A stretch of 64,000 bases of DNA from Mycteria americana. Its lineage: Eukaryota; Chordata; Aves; Ciconiiformes; Ciconiidae. This document shows positions 13,501 through 28,500 of the stretch, piece by piece. The notes beneath the pieces were generated by a model that saw nothing but the letters and a program-made list of their open reading frames with translations, ran no database searches and was not told the DNA's origin. The DNA lies in contig NC_134365.1 of the NCBI RefSeq assembly GCF_035582795.1, forward strand, positions 43,256,135-43,320,134, in the 5' to 3' direction. The translations under genes were made by a program, and so were the position numbers. Numbering within the stretch: the stretch's first letter is position 1; each line of letters opens with the position of its first letter.

Positions 13501-16500
13501 GAACATGAGCAGTTTATTCTTTCCCGTTTTCTTCCTAGGACTTAAGTAACTGAGATGAATATAAGAACATTAAGCTTGTGGAAAAAATTCCTTATAGAAA
13601 CATTCCATGATATTAGTAACTTCTCTCTGCCAAAAAGGCAGAGAATTAACTGAGAAGTCAGGCTTTAGACTGGGAGAGTTTCCATGATCCAGTGGGTCAC
13701 GAGTTCTTATTCTTTGCTTGATTTCTGCTGCCTGTCAATAGCTGAGGGGGAGGCACAGTCTTTCATTTACAGACAAGTAGACTGTGTATAGAACAGTGAA
13801 ACATAAACGTGTTATGCCAAAGGCAACAACTATTGCTATGTCAGGACTTACATATTGTCAGGATCACACATTTAATATTCTACTTGTCCACACATGTATA
13901 GTTATGAGAGAGTGAAAAAGACTAAAAGGAATGAATGATGTTTGGTGTCAAGTAAGCTGCAGAGCAAAAAGTATGCCAGAACGTAGATTAAACTGATTTA
14001 AAATGTATTATTTTTACCTGCCAATCTTCTGTTTCAAAAGCGCTCTGAATGCATTTTATTTTTAAATTGGATGTTTCCCACTTTTATACTCCTGGCAGGG
14101 AGAATCACCACTTGATCTAGCAAAACAGAGGAAAAATGTTTGGATGATCAATCACCTACAGGAAGCAAGACAGGCAAAGGGATATGACAGTCCATCCTTT
14201 CTGAGAAAACTAAAAGCTGATAAGGTAAGAAGTAGTATAACACTTATGTAAATCAGTATTAATGCTGCTGCTGGTTTGGGGGCATGTGTGTTTGTTTAAG
14301 GTAAGCGGTTCAGTACTGTGGTTTGCCCACATTTCAGTTTTAGGAAACATCTTTTTGTTATGACAAAAGTAATTTAAAAAAAAAAAGCTTTATTCAAGGC
14401 AGGAGGAAAGAAAACCCTAAGCCTCCACACAGTTACCTTTAGTTTCTGTGCCATCTAAACGTTAGGGAAGTACCAAGTGGTCTGGTATTGTTTGGGATAG
14501 CCAAGACTTTCACAAAGCTGACTCTCAAGTATCTAAGGAAAGAAGCATTTTAGATATCCTGAACTCTGATCTCCTCTCTAATTATGTAGTGGTTTGTGTT
14601 GAATGAAAGCAGCAGTTGGCAGTACAATGTAATATATGAATCTGTAATGTGGAGGTCTTTTTCTTCTCAGGTTATTATTTAATACTGCAAATAGGAGGAG
14701 GCAAGAAATGAGGGTATAAAGGGTAACATCTTGCTCCAGCATGAGGAACTGTCTACCTGCCTATAGTTTGATAACTTACATAGAGTTAATATTTTCTTAC
14801 CAGGCAGTGTGTTGGGCTGAATGTTAAGTATTGGTATCACTGATTTGTTACAACTTCTTGATTTAAAGATACATTGCATCTTGATGATTAAAGCACTGGC
14901 TACAGCCTGTGCTTTAACGCTGTGGTAATACAATAACACAGTGATTATTGACTTAAGTGATTTGTGCATTGCATTGCGTGTACATGTGCGTTGTGACTGT
15001 GCTTTGAATAGCTGGAAAGAGTTCAGTGCCTCCATCAGGAACTGTACCCACATAGTATAAGACAAAAAAGGTCCTATCTTTCTGCATAGATGCTTCAGTA
15101 TGACTTTACGTATTACTTGTGTAACTGCAGTCTTTAAAGTTCACTGAGATTACCATGTGGTGTGTAGTAATTTATACACCTTGACAGATTCTTAAAAAAC
15201 AGCTCCTGTGTTGCCTTTATTCTGGATTAACAGCAAAATCTCTAGAAAACAGTTCTTCTAAAATAAACAAATAAATAAAATTACTGATTTGTTATAAAAT
15301 TTTAGGAAGATTTTTTTCTTGGACATGCATTGGAGATAGTAAATATAGGAAATGAGCAAAATTTATGAATATTCCTCCCCCTATGTCAAGGTTCCTGAAA
15401 ATTTATTTAACGTTTTGTGACTGTCGTATTTATTATAGAATTATCATTATACAATCTGTTCCTGAAAACAGAGTTACTTACTGATATTTGTTTCTATATA
15501 GGAATTCCGCCAGAAGGTGATGCTGGGAACTCCTTTTCTAGTTATTTGGCTGGTTGGATTTATAGCAGACCTAGACATTGATTCTTGGCTCATTAAAGGG
15601 CTGATGTATGGTGGCGTTTGGGCTATGGTGCAGTTTCTTTCGAAGTAAGTGTTTTACCAGGACACTGTTTGTTTAGTGTGCACACAAGAAGTGTTTTGCT
15701 GCCATCTTTATTGGATAAATAATCTTAAATTTATATTTTCTGTGTGTTTTTTTGACATGCAACGTTAATTTTTTTGTTGGAATTTTTTTTTATTACTATT
15801 TCTGGGAAAGATCTTGTCCGACTTTAGCTCTTGTAATGCTCTGTTGTCTTGCACATAGCCATGGAATTACCTTGAGTGAATACCACTGAGCTAATAGAAA
15901 CTAACAGCAGAACAGAAATTCAGTGATTATCCAGAGGAGGGTGCTGAATGTCTGTCTACAAAGAGTTATCGACGTGAATTTTGCAGAAAGTGGTCAAGGG
16001 GAAGGCTACTAGAAAGGAATACAAAAAAGATATGTGCAAGTGTGCTATTAAAACCTATGGTTTTTAGAATTTAAATACCCAAAGGCATCTAAAGAGATTC
16101 ATAGAGAAAAATGAAGTCAGAGTCAGATTTTGTAGCTTCTGTTGTTGTAGAAAGGGGTGACTAAAGAAAAAGGCTGCTTTCTGATGTTTTTAATTTGTTA
16201 CCTGATCATAAGAATTTTAGTTGTTTTTGTGATTACTGTAAATATCTGTAAATGTACCTACGTATACACATGTACACACATACACATGCTTTTTTCTACA
16301 ACGGATTTTCAAGATCTGTAGATGACTTCATCTATCCTTCACTTTTTGTTGTCATGTGTGGCATGTATAGAAGAACTTATATCTTCATACTTAGCTTTTT
16401 GCTTTTCTGGCATTGAATGTCATGTTTATTAGAACCGCTTGCTTCTCCTTCCTTTCTGTTTACAGAGGAAAAGAAAATATATCTATTCTTTAAACCAAGT

Positions 16501-19500
16501 TCATAGAATTTTAGTGAACTTTGTACACAGGGAGGGAGGTGGGGGGGGGGGGGTCATCAAGCTTTTGCCTCTGTAGGATCTTGGACTTGATCTGTTCAGT
16601 CTCTTTGTCATCTCTGAGGCTGTGCAATTTGCTGACCTCCTCCCACAGATAATTTATTTGGCAATGCAAATCCTCAACCATGCCTCCTGCAGGAAGCAAG
16701 GACAAGATTTCTTCAAGTTTCTCAAGGTCTATGTTTTGTCAAGTTTTATATTCTTGACCTACCTGACACGTATTCAGGGTTAACATTCTTACTTTCTCTT
16801 ATCCTTTGCTTAATGTTTAGTATAAATACTTTTTGAAGTGTTTTTTGCAAAGCCCGGGTTTGAATGAAGCTTTTGCTGTTATTCTAGTAGTATTTCCTTT
16901 CCCTGTTGAATTTTAGCTAATCTGCTTAGCTGTGTTTTCCTCCTTACTCCTTTCACACACAAAAAAATGCACAGAAATCACTGAAAGAAGGATTACTGCT
17001 GAGTAACTACTGTGTGTCCAAATGTATTTTCACTTATTACTCACCATCTTAGCTCATCTTCCTTATAGGATTTTCTCAAAAGACCTAAGAAACTTCCATT
17101 AGAGAAGAGACAGTTATTGCAAGGGAGTAAAGGAGTGAAATGGAAGCTACTCGGTGCACACAGTTGTCTGTGGCAGCCCTGAGGCACTACGGGGACAAAA
17201 AGCAAAATGCATCAATGTAAGGATGTTTAGGCAGATGATGGAAGAAGTTTTATTTCAAGGAGTTTAGCAGTTTAGAGTGTGACTTTCGATATGTTTAGCA
17301 ATTTTTTTCTTGAATATGGAGTAATCTAGTCACTCACCTAGTTTGTCTCCATTATATTTAACTTTGTTCAGAATAGTCTTTAAAATGCAAGAGTATAAGA
17401 AGGTGAAAATAATTCTGATGGCTTATTTTTTTATTAATTGAAGTAGGAGCATTCTATCTTAGAACTTGGCAAATCTAGTGACATGGAAAATTAATTAGTC
17501 TCTTCTTTTTCCTGTCTTTCTATTGGCAACTGTAACAGAAGCAAAAGATTCAAGAATCTGAAATATTTCAAGTATGTAGGCTGATAACACCAAGGTCTCT
17601 TAAGCTTTTTTTCTTACTGAAGTAATTTTAACATGTAATTTTCATTGTATGGGTTTCCAGAATATCTTTAGCACTGAAATCTCATAAGGAAATGTAGTTT
17701 GCAACCACTATCCATGTAGGCTAGGAATCTCAAAGGTTTCTAACTGCTTTCACAGTGTAGTTTTAGCATGAGTATTTACTCATTCTACCTTTCTTGTCCA
17801 GTACTTGTCATTCACTTCAATAGTAAATGTATACATTTTAATTAAATAACTTTCAGTCATGACCCTTCATCTGGACAGGTTGAAAATGGGAATTTCTCAT
17901 GTACCCTAAGGTAAAAGTGAGGAAAATGTTTTTATAGCATATTTTGCAATATCCCGTATAGTACATATTTTAACGGGAAGTGTTTTTCAGAAGCAGGATT
18001 TACATTTTATAAGTTGAAACTTATTATGTGATATTGCTCCTACTTTACAGGTCATTCTTTGATCATTCCATGCACAGTGCACTGCCTCTTGGAATATACT
18101 TGGCAACGAAATTCTGGATGTACGTGACGTGGTTCTTCTGGTTTTGGAATGATATCCTTTTTTGTGTACAGTAATAAGTAATTTTTTTTCATGTTAGTAG
18201 TATGAAGTAGTACCTAGATATATCCTTATATATAAGAGTAAGTAAATGAAATGAAAATTTTAAAATGGCTATCTCCTTTAAACATTGCTTTCTATACTGA
18301 TGGTAATTATTTTATCACTTTAAAAATGTACACGCTATTTCTTTGCTTCAGTAAGTGAAAGATTTTCCTCAAAATTGGCTTACAGTAGTCTGCAAAATTT
18401 CCTGTGCTTTACTAGTTTCTTAAGTCAGGGAAATGCAAGCAACTCTATAAAATATGCTCCTGGCTGTGAGGTGACGAGGTATAATTGACTGCTTTTTTAG
18501 ACACTGCTTTATCTGAAAAGCAGTAGGTAATGTCACGGTATATATCAATTCCAGTGGAATTAGCTTTATAGTTAGTTCTCCCTAAAGATTTTGCAAATTC
18601 CATTTCGTACAAACTTTAGATGCATTTGTTAACTGTATTTTCAGTCTTTGAGGATGTATGTATTAACAACACTAGACTATACAGATTCAGCATATGCCCA
18701 TCTTTTTGTGGTTTTGACTGTCTGCCTAGATAAGAACTTCTCATACTCACAGGGGTAGAAATTGATTCAGAGTTCACTGAAGAATGTCAGTTATCCACCT
18801 TAAAGAAATAGATTGTAATTTTTAAACAACTTTCTTGGGTATTGTAATTACAAAAACCAAGAAAACAAAATAAAGTTTTAATGTTTTATTAAATGTTTAA
18901 TACAGTTCTTATAGTTGTAAATAGTTGAAGTGAACTTAATATTTATGATGGATGTTGGCTTGACTTTTCTAGAAACTGGTTTTCTTTTCATCCTCGAAGG
19001 AATTACCATGAAATAGGATAGTAGCAGTGCAGCCCTTTTATCATCTTGTTAGTATGTTCTCCAACCTTAGCTAAATGAGCCTCACATTTTTGGGTTGAGA
19101 ACAGAGAGGAGACCCTGCTTCCATGCTGACAGTGTTTGCAAAGGTGCTGCTGTGAGTAATAGCAGTCCTGTGTGACTGGAGATGACTGCTATTTCATGTT
19201 TAAAAAACCTAAAAATGAAAATCTAGTAGCTGTTAAGTAAACATTAAAAAAAAATATTTCTATCAATATTAGCATGAGTATGTCTTGAAATAGTTATTTT
19301 GCTCGTCCTGCTACCAGTCTCTCTGTCTGGGCTGATTTTCTATGTTTTTACTTGGTTAAATTTACTAGTAACAGCAGAATGAGGGAAGCGAGTACAAAAT
19401 GAATATGAAAAACATTTTAAAAAGCAGTAGTTAAAAATTGAGGTGTACTTCTCCAGTTTTTATGGAATGGAGTAGAACTGTCTAAATATGTCATGCCTCT

Positions 19501-22500
19501 AGACTGAAGTTGCTTTTCTGTTCTTTTCGTTAAGAAAACCTGACTTTTGGCAAATAGTAAAATACAAGTTTCTAAGGCAGTTATAATAACTACGCTATCT
19601 CACTTCTGAATCTCATCTCTCCATGCCTTGTAGGTTTTATTTAGAAACTCAGGTTTGGTAATGCTACTACATGTTTTGGGCTGCAAATGTTGAGCTACTG
19701 TGAAATGCTTTCTTGTGCTAACATAACATCAGTTTGAACCAAATCTAAGAATGTGTGCAACTTTAAATCAAGGTCCTTGACCATACTGAAATGGCTGCAC
19801 AGCCAACACAACTTGATGATGGCCTCTATCTTGATGTAGAAAGTTGTCCCATAAGGCTGGCAAATTGTGAGATTTTTATCCTGAAGCTTGTATTTTCTTC
19901 ATATTTGTACCAACTTACTTAGATTTTTGTTAGCTGTTCTGATTAATGTAACTTGAAATTTGGGGGTTTTTGTTACAGAATAATGTTCATTGACCACTAG
20001 AAGTAGTAAGCATAGACAATTAATTACCCTAATAAAGTCTGACTTCAAAATGTCAATAAAATCCTGTACTGCTTCTGTAATTTAAGGTAGGTGCCTCAAA
20101 ACCTTTGCAACAGTCTTTGTACACAGAAGTAGTAGTCTGAAAACTTCAGTTACTAATTGCTTTCATTAGAGCTGACACAATTCTCTGACAAGCAGTTTTA
20201 GAGACTTAGTGCTTGAGGCCATCTTCCTTTAATTGGTGATTTTTAATTGGAAGTCTTTGTAATAAGATTCCAAATTCATTCTTCTTCTTCTGGAAAATTG
20301 CCCTGTAGCTTTATTGGAAAAAAGAAATTGCATGCCTGCTCTATTTTTATAGCATGAGGCACAGCATTGTGGTTGGAGAAAGGATTCTTGTATTTATACA
20401 GCTTTATATGATTACTTACAGCAGACCAGAGTACTACTTTACACTCTGTAATGTTCAAGTAGTAAAACCTGTCCTGGTAGTTTTCACAAATTCTGACCAT
20501 CTTTTGCTCAGGAAAAAAGTTTCTAACCTTAAACAACTATCATGAATTGCCTTACTGGAACTTTATTTTATAAATAATATAAAGGTCTTAATTGCTGCAA
20601 GTGTTACTTTAATATTCAGGTGTTTGGGAAGAATTTTCTTTTCTTGTAGATATGTTGAAGGTGTCTAGAAGATCATCTGGTCTTCTGGGTTTAATCCTAA
20701 TGAGACAGAAAAGGGCAGTTGAAACAATGTATCATAAAGAACAAACAAAACTAAAGATTAGCAGTGCGTTTTCTTGAATTTCAGGGTGGTCACATGAAAA
20801 ATAAGTCTGTAAATTCTAAGGCTTAATGATGTGTCTTCTAAAAAAAACAATCTTGAAGGTAAATTCAAACAGTTTAGATCAATCTAGTGTACTGAATTTT
20901 TGTAAATGTTTCCATTCGATTGGATGTTTCTCAGCAGCTTCTGAGTCTGGTATATTTGTTAAAATAGAAACCCTATTCTTGCTGAGAATGAGGAAGTTAT
21001 GATCTGTGTATTTATTGATACATGAGTCTGTGGTCCTATGCTTCCCTTTAACTGTTTTTTGCCCGTAACAAAGGATAGTTAGGTCTTGCTCTGTTAGTGC
21101 ATTCTAATTTTCTACTGTTTGCAGAGTAGGGGGGCAATACGCTCAAAAATCCTACACACTATATCACTATTTTAATTTGGTTTTATTTTTAAAGAAAAAA
21201 AAAAAAGGGTTTAAAAGTACACTTCCAATAACCTGAGACTAGAATTTCACATTTCATTCTTTTTCATTAGCATTTATAGGTAGAACATTCTCTTGTGTCC
21301 TGTAAAAGTTCAGGGCACATGCCCCGAGTTCATATCTCGGTTGTTCATGCAGTCTTGTAGTTCCAGCTGAACAAATACTGTCTGTTATGTCAGAAGGTTC
21401 TTATACTGCTCTGTTTTTCTAAGATGTCAGGGTTTGCTGTAACCCAAAATGTTCACAGTAATTTTTTTTTTGGTTCTACCACTTCCATTTGGTGCAAATG
21501 GGAGTGTGCAGTTTTCATTAATTAAGCTTTTTCAGTACAGCATACTACTTGCAGTGCTGAGATAATGAGATGATATAAGCCAATTTGTAATTTTTAAAAT
21601 GCTTTATCATTGACTAATACTGTATTGATTATCTTATTTCAAATATACTTCATGTATTGGTGGGTTTTAGGTGAAAGAAAACAAACGCTGCACACTTTTT
21701 CAATTAGGGATCATTTTAAAAACTGGGTGTAAGAAAATTCATGATGATTTTCATGCTTTCACAAAGCTGTTGCAATCGCGTAGTGTTTTAAAAACTGTAA
21801 AAAGGCAATTGGTACAGTTAAGCAGTTAAAAACAAAAAACCCCATTCATATTACCAAAATTAGCTTCAGGAAAACAGCAAAAAGCCTTGCATGGAGAAAG
21901 AAAGAAGCTGGCAGCCATATTTCTAGAGGAACCAAAGACCCAAAAAATCCAAATCCCAGGCCCAGCTATCTAGAACTTCTTTTCCCGTGTCTAAATACTT
22001 TTTCTAAATTAAAAAAAAAAAAAAATATTCTGGGGTGGGGGAGATGGCAGTGAATTAATTTTTTTTGCAAGCTAAGGGATTTTTTTTTTTATGTTAGAAG
22101 ATGGAGGTAGAGAGCTTTTGCAGAGCTTCAGTTGATTAAAAATGGATTTTGTCTAATAAATGCCTAGTCAAATGAGGCTTCTTGTGTTATCTGCTGTTAT
22201 CTCCCTGGCCTCTTGGACCCAGATGCATAGCTGTTATGAATTGGCAGGTTCATTAGCATGTATTGATCTCTGACAGCTTACGCTGGCTGCAGATTTTTCT
22301 CTTTAGGAGAAGAGGACTTCATTACTGGATTTGTAGTTAGTGGAAGGGAGCGTCTTGGTATCTAATGTGCATTTTGGCTTGGTTTCAGAGTCTTATATGA
22401 CGTGTAGCTGTGATAGCAGGAGGCTGCATGTGTTTGGGCGCTTTTAAATAGGCTGCAGTTCAGGATGAAAAACTAGCTCATCACATGTTTACCTCACTCA

Positions 22501-25500
22501 TGGGTTGTGGGGTACTTGTTGGGTTTTAATTTTCTTTTTAATGAGGTGGTCTTTTTGGTTCCAAGTGATTTCCTGGAATAATTTTCAGCCTGTTGTACTT
22601 GTTCTAATAATTAAAGGATATTGATTAGGACTAAAAGTAGGAAGTGTTTCATGGGTGTTTCTGCTTTGTCTCTCACAATGAAAACTGGGGAAGCCTCATA
22701 AAAGACAGCAAACTGGTGACAGGGCAGAAGGTGAATGCCTGCTATGTCATGCATTTTGCAGCCCTTAATAATACGGTAAATGTGTTTTTCCTTGCGTAGT
22801 TGTAAATGAGGATTTTAGGACAAAATGAGGCACTCTCTCTGGAGAACGGGTTCCCTACTCTGTAGCTAATGCAAACCTACAAGGGTTTCTTGCATACGGA
22901 GAGTTTTGAGACGTCTGTGATACAAGTTGCTAAGATCTCTTTGGAGAGTTCACCAAAGGGGGGAGTTCACCATAATGTTAGATACCTCTAGTGTGGACAT
23001 CCGTATCTAAGTTAGTTGTTTAAGCTCTCTTCATAGCCAGTGGAGAAAAATAGCCACTTGTAGGGCACTGCTGCTCTGACTTAATTTAAATATCTTGATA
23101 CTGAAGATAGAGTGGACGTGGCTTTTTCCTTTCTGTTGTGTATGAGGACATACTGCGTGATTTTAAAGTAGGTGAGATGAATCCCACAGGTGGCGTTGTT
23201 TATCTACATCAGATGCCAGAAATATCCTGGAGAAGACAATTCTAACTTTCCTTTCTCCTTCAAAGTCCGGTTGGTTTTAAGCAAAACTGGGGAGAAGGGA
23301 TGAAAACTTATGAGAAGTGGTTTTTTGAAGATACTAATGAAAAATACTGCTGACTTTGTCCATCTCCATTTACATAGTTACTGCTCATCTATACTTAACT
23401 CTGCTTTCTCATGTAGTCTCCCGACATCTTCCATCCTCAGCACAGAAGTACCTTATCTGCCACCATTTACACTGTCAGCGTTGCACTCATCTGACACCAC
23501 CGTGATAAAAGGAAAGGCAAAACTTAGACTCTGTGGGGAGTCTCTTATGCTCTCTCTGTATTTTATGGAGTAAAATGGGGGAAGGGTAAGTTCAGAAAAA
23601 TTCTGCATACTGAATTTCTACTTGTGTGGCTTGGATCTATGGACAGCTTCTTTATCACACAGGTTGTCCAAATTTTAGTCAGTAAAAAAAACAATTCCAA
23701 ACCTTTAAGGTTATAAAAACCTTTTTAATGGATAGAAAATAAATTGTCTTTCTCCCTATCTTCTTTAATAGTCTAGACATGATGCATAGTAATTAGGAAT
23801 GGGTCATACAATTTTTTCAATTGTACCTTTATTGTTTGTAACAGATGTCTGTTTAAGGTATTTGTAATGAAAAAGCAGTTTTCACTGTTGTGGCAAAAAC
23901 CCTGTGATACTTTTAGTGTTCTAAAGAAAATTTAATCTCTCCCTAGCTATACAAGTAAGTTGAACCACGTTATTCATGGCAGCAGGTAATTTTAGAAGAA
24001 AAATTGGAAGAAATTACGTTGTATAAACATTAAGTCAGAGCTTTTCATCTGTAATGTATCACATAGAACTGTGAGTGTTTAGGTTATAGTATAGCTGGTG
24101 TTTCTGCCCCCCCCATTATAAACTTGCTGGAAACCGCTTGTTAGAGGAAAGATTAATTAGCCTTTCATGAGTTAATACTAACATTCTACTATATAAGGTA
24201 CATGATTAAAATTTTAACTGAACTTGCTGATTTTTTTTTTTATTAGAAATTCACAGCCAATTCCTCCCCCCAACAGAAGGAAAACAGAAGTTATTCGGGA
24301 TACACTTGACATGAGCAATGAGACTTTGTTAGCATTTCAGAAGTCAAAAAGAGGCCTTACTTGTGTTTATTCTTATTTCAGGATTCTTTCACATCAAAAG
24401 AGCACTGTAGAAGGATTTGAGATATTTACTGTTATTCTATAGAAATTCTGTTTTTTTTCATTTAATATTTGCTTGTATCTATACCATGTAGATTTGTGTA
24501 TCAATGGTTTATGTAATTTTTTTCTTAATACTGCTTAATGCCTTCGATAAACACTTTTTTCCAAGAATAGAGTCAAACAGAATAGAATATACTTGTAGAT
24601 ATATAGTAGAATATATTTGAGCATCTATTCTAACTTCAAAATCGATTTTTTCAAAGCATGCAAAAAATGGGTTTCTGTTGTTGTCGTTAAAGTGTTATAC
24701 CAGTTCAGTACAGATTGCCATGTAATAATTGTTTTTAAGTCTTATATAAAGGGTTTTGTAATGGAAACACACAATATATTGAACTTTAATTACAATAGAA
24801 GTTCTAATGACTACCAAAGTAGAGAGAAATATTCATCTAAGTTACTCAGAATATAGTGTAATTTGGGTGTGCAGTGATTTGTGCCTGAGTAATAAGTGTC
24901 CTTTTTGCCTGGATAATGCTGTAGAGGCTTCTGCCACCACAGCTTTGTCGAATATGGCATCTCCTTGCAGTTATGACTGACAGCTGACAGGTATCCTTAG
25001 TCAGGCTGGTCAAGTCTTTTGTAGGTTTATCAGAGTAAATAATTTTCCACCTTTTGTGGAAGAGGCATGTCTGGAGTATTTGGTTTTTCAACATCATTGC
25101 TAAGAAATGTTTTAATTCTGTGAAGAAATGTCAAGTGTTGAAAGACTAGGCAAGTCATTCAACACAGGAAATGTATTTTTTTAAGACTAATGGTTATTTT
25201 CTGTCTTTATATGGTAATTGATTTTTAAACACTTCCAGAGAATACGAAGTCCTGTGGGGTTTGTAAGTATTAGATGTATTAGTATGTTAAAAATAACTTT
25301 CATTGATGTAAAATATGGGTATCGCCTTATAATAGGACCAGGATTCAGACAGTACCTTTCTTGGAGATAAGTGGTGTTGAGACGTGATTGCCATGCAACA
25401 GTGGTCATTGCAGCACAATTCCTTCTATGGCTAGAAACAGTCCTTTCTGTGATGTAACGGGAATGTCAAGCCACTGAAGACATAGGCAGTCAAATGACTA

Positions 25501-28500
25501 CCTTATAAATAGAGCTCTGAAATGTTTCTTGTGAAAACAGGAAATACTTTTAAGAAGATAAATTTCATGGAATTTATTTAAAAGGGAAAATAATTACAAA
25601 AACTGAACTATCATTATTCATTCTTTAGAAGGCTAAGTGCTTTAGAAATGCCTCATGGAGAACAGCATATTAAAAAGTAAGTTTTCAAGTTTTTGAGCAA
25701 TAGAAAATATAAAGTGCCAACCTAGTTCTTAACAGCAGTGCTGAATTTTGTTAATTCAGAAGACACTGACTCAAGGGCATTTGTAAAAAATTAAATTTAT
25801 TTAAATTTTATTTCACAATTATCAGTGGGTGTTTTCAAGAGGAAATTTGGTTTTAAATTTTAGATTCCTTGACTTCAAACACATCTCAATTTTTTCTTTA
25901 TACATCTTCCATTCCTTGCTAATAGCGTTGCACTTTTCTACAATTTTGGAAAATCCTGGAAATCTGATCCGGGAATCATCAAAGCCACGGAAGAGCAAAA
26001 GAAAAAGGTAAAGCCATGAGATATGTGAAACTTGATCTTCAGCAGCCTGCCACCAGTTGAGCAGAGTAGTTTGCTGTTCAGTACATGAAATTTCAATAAA
26101 TTGTTTTATAATAAAAAGTCTAAAATGTTGAAAAGTTTTCCTTTCGCTGGTCATCCAGGTTTCTTTTTTTACATTTGGAATATATGTTTAAGTGCTTACT
26201 GCTCTGAAGATACGTTTAGGTCATTTTTAGTAAAAAATCACAACTTAAATTTTCAAGATAAAAAAGTTTAAAAAGCAGTTGGTTGAAAATGAAAATGTGA
26301 AATTTCAGAATTTTGCCTTTCTGAAACAAATGACCCATTATGGGATAAGTGTTAATTAGTTTGATCCTAAAAAAACTTTCAGACTTTAAAGACTCTAGTT
26401 TTCCTTAGCTTTGTGTCTAAAATTATTAGACTGAGGATAAAAATAACTAAAACCCCAGGCAGTCTGGGATGAATTTTTTTTTGTACTTTTGGTTTAAATA
26501 TTAGAGAAAATATGGATGATCTAACTATATCTTTCTAAGACTTTATAACACTATTGTTAGCATTTCTAGGAGGTTTTTTTTGTTGAAGTACATTGTCCTC
26601 AGCAGCCAAACTCAGCATTGAATATTGCAAAATCATACAAGCAGCAGAAACATTTTGTTTGTTTCATTTTGGGCAAGTTTCCTAGAAGCTCACATCCCGC
26701 CAAAAGTGAGTTTTGTGCTTCTACTTCACGCTCATTTGTGAAAATACCTGTGTGGATTGAAATCCGATGCTTGGAATTATGGCCTTATGTAGTGATACAC
26801 ACACGCGGTGTGATAGCTTGGTTGTGATAGCTTAAGTGATTTTTGTTTTCTCTGATAGATTATTACTGAGTTGATAGTCAGTGTGCAGATTTACTTTTGC
26901 AAATTCCCTTTCTGTTATTGCATATTTGCCAAAGTAAGTTCCAGACTAAATTATCTTCCTACAACTGGACTAAGTTAAATAGAAGAGTCAGCAACTGTAC
27001 TTTGGTTCGGATTCAGCAAATTGCACAAATATGCAATTCATTTGATCTACTTGCTTAAGTAGTTAAGTGTGGTTACAAAAGCCTTGCTGAACTGGATAGG
27101 AATTGTAAAATGCAACTTCTTCAGTCAGATGCACATGGCTATGAATGTTTTGGATGTCTTACATTGCAGCTAACCAAATAGTGAAATGATTTGTTATCAG
27201 GGGCATAAACCACTGTAGGGTGCGTGTCTTACCTTTGTGCAGTGTACTGCTTTCTCATGTTTTTGTAATTTGTCTCCAAATGTTTTATGCTGAGTTAGCC
27301 TTTAGCTTTGGAATAAGCAAACAAAAAAGTTCTTTTTAATTCCAGATGACCAAGTTAAGTTAAGTTTGGAAATGCGTAGTAAGCAACAATTTCAGATGTT
27401 TATTCTTCCAATAAGTCATGCCCTTTCTTCTGTGTTACAAAATAACCCCAGTCACTCTTAAAATAAGTAAATAAAGAATTCCAGATTTTCAAAATCAAAT
27501 ATTAATAGTTCAAAAGCACAGAAAATATACCCAGCGTTTACAAACCACAAAAATATGCCTCTAACTTCTTGAGTACTCCTGGGTCTCTATGCCATAATCC
27601 ATAGAGAGACATATTTAAAGTGGTTTATCTGCTCTTGTTCAGTTCTGTTCTCCTGACCTTTGAGGTCTTGCTTGTGGACAATACTGAACTCCAGTGCTGA
27701 GCATCACAACATGTACATTCCTTTGTGCATCCTTTCATTAGTCTGTAGTGTAGTGTATGCTCCCACTGAAATTGTCCAAAATATATTAAGGTATCAAAAA
27801 CTACATCAACAGCATTGAAATCATGGTAGGTATGTCATCTTAGTGTTTTTGCTTTCTGTTCATCTGGTTTATTTACAAAAGTTATTCTTGTGAGGGAGGC
27901 TCTTTAATTTCAAATCTAGTAGTGGGAAATGTTAGAGCAGTGAGGCATGGCAGAGGGGGATGAGAAAGGGATGTAGGGTACTGAAGCTGGCAAGATGCAA
28001 GGGGGACATGGAAGGGCTTGTGAATGGCAGTGGTTAGTTGGAGAGGGGATCTCAAGGATTGCAGTGTTGGAGGCAAGGATATTGGGCCAATAGCAAATGG
28101 AGATACAACAGGTGAGGGAAAAAATAGTCCAACTTTCAGAGCTTAGAAGTGTTAGAAAACTGTAAAAATTGTTCCTCATTTACCTGAGATCAGGAGGTAA
28201 GCATTAACACACTGATTTACCCCCAGACTGTTGACTGTAGCTTGTACTGGTTACTTTTCCTCAAAGTTTCCGTAAAGTTTTCCTAACCAGTTATTAAGTG
28301 TAGTATTTTGGAGGAAGACTTCTATGGCTTCAGTCAAGATACCCACCTTAGTGGTCATCATCTAATTAAGGAATTTATGTTTATATTGCTATGGTGAGAA
28401 AATAGTTGTAAGGACTGTTTTATTCCTTCTGCAGTTAGAAACCACCTTGATGCATAAGATATACGTGGTTTGAAAGGAAGCAGTAGATTTTCCATTTGCC

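Noticed and set aside
13624..13644. 8-bp perfect hairpin with A5 loop (CTCTGCC/GGCAGAG)
   Set aside because: Short stems like this are expected by chance in a window of this size.
14679..15065. 128-codon - strand frame in a ZDHHC17 intron
   Set aside because: No protein character; probably chance.
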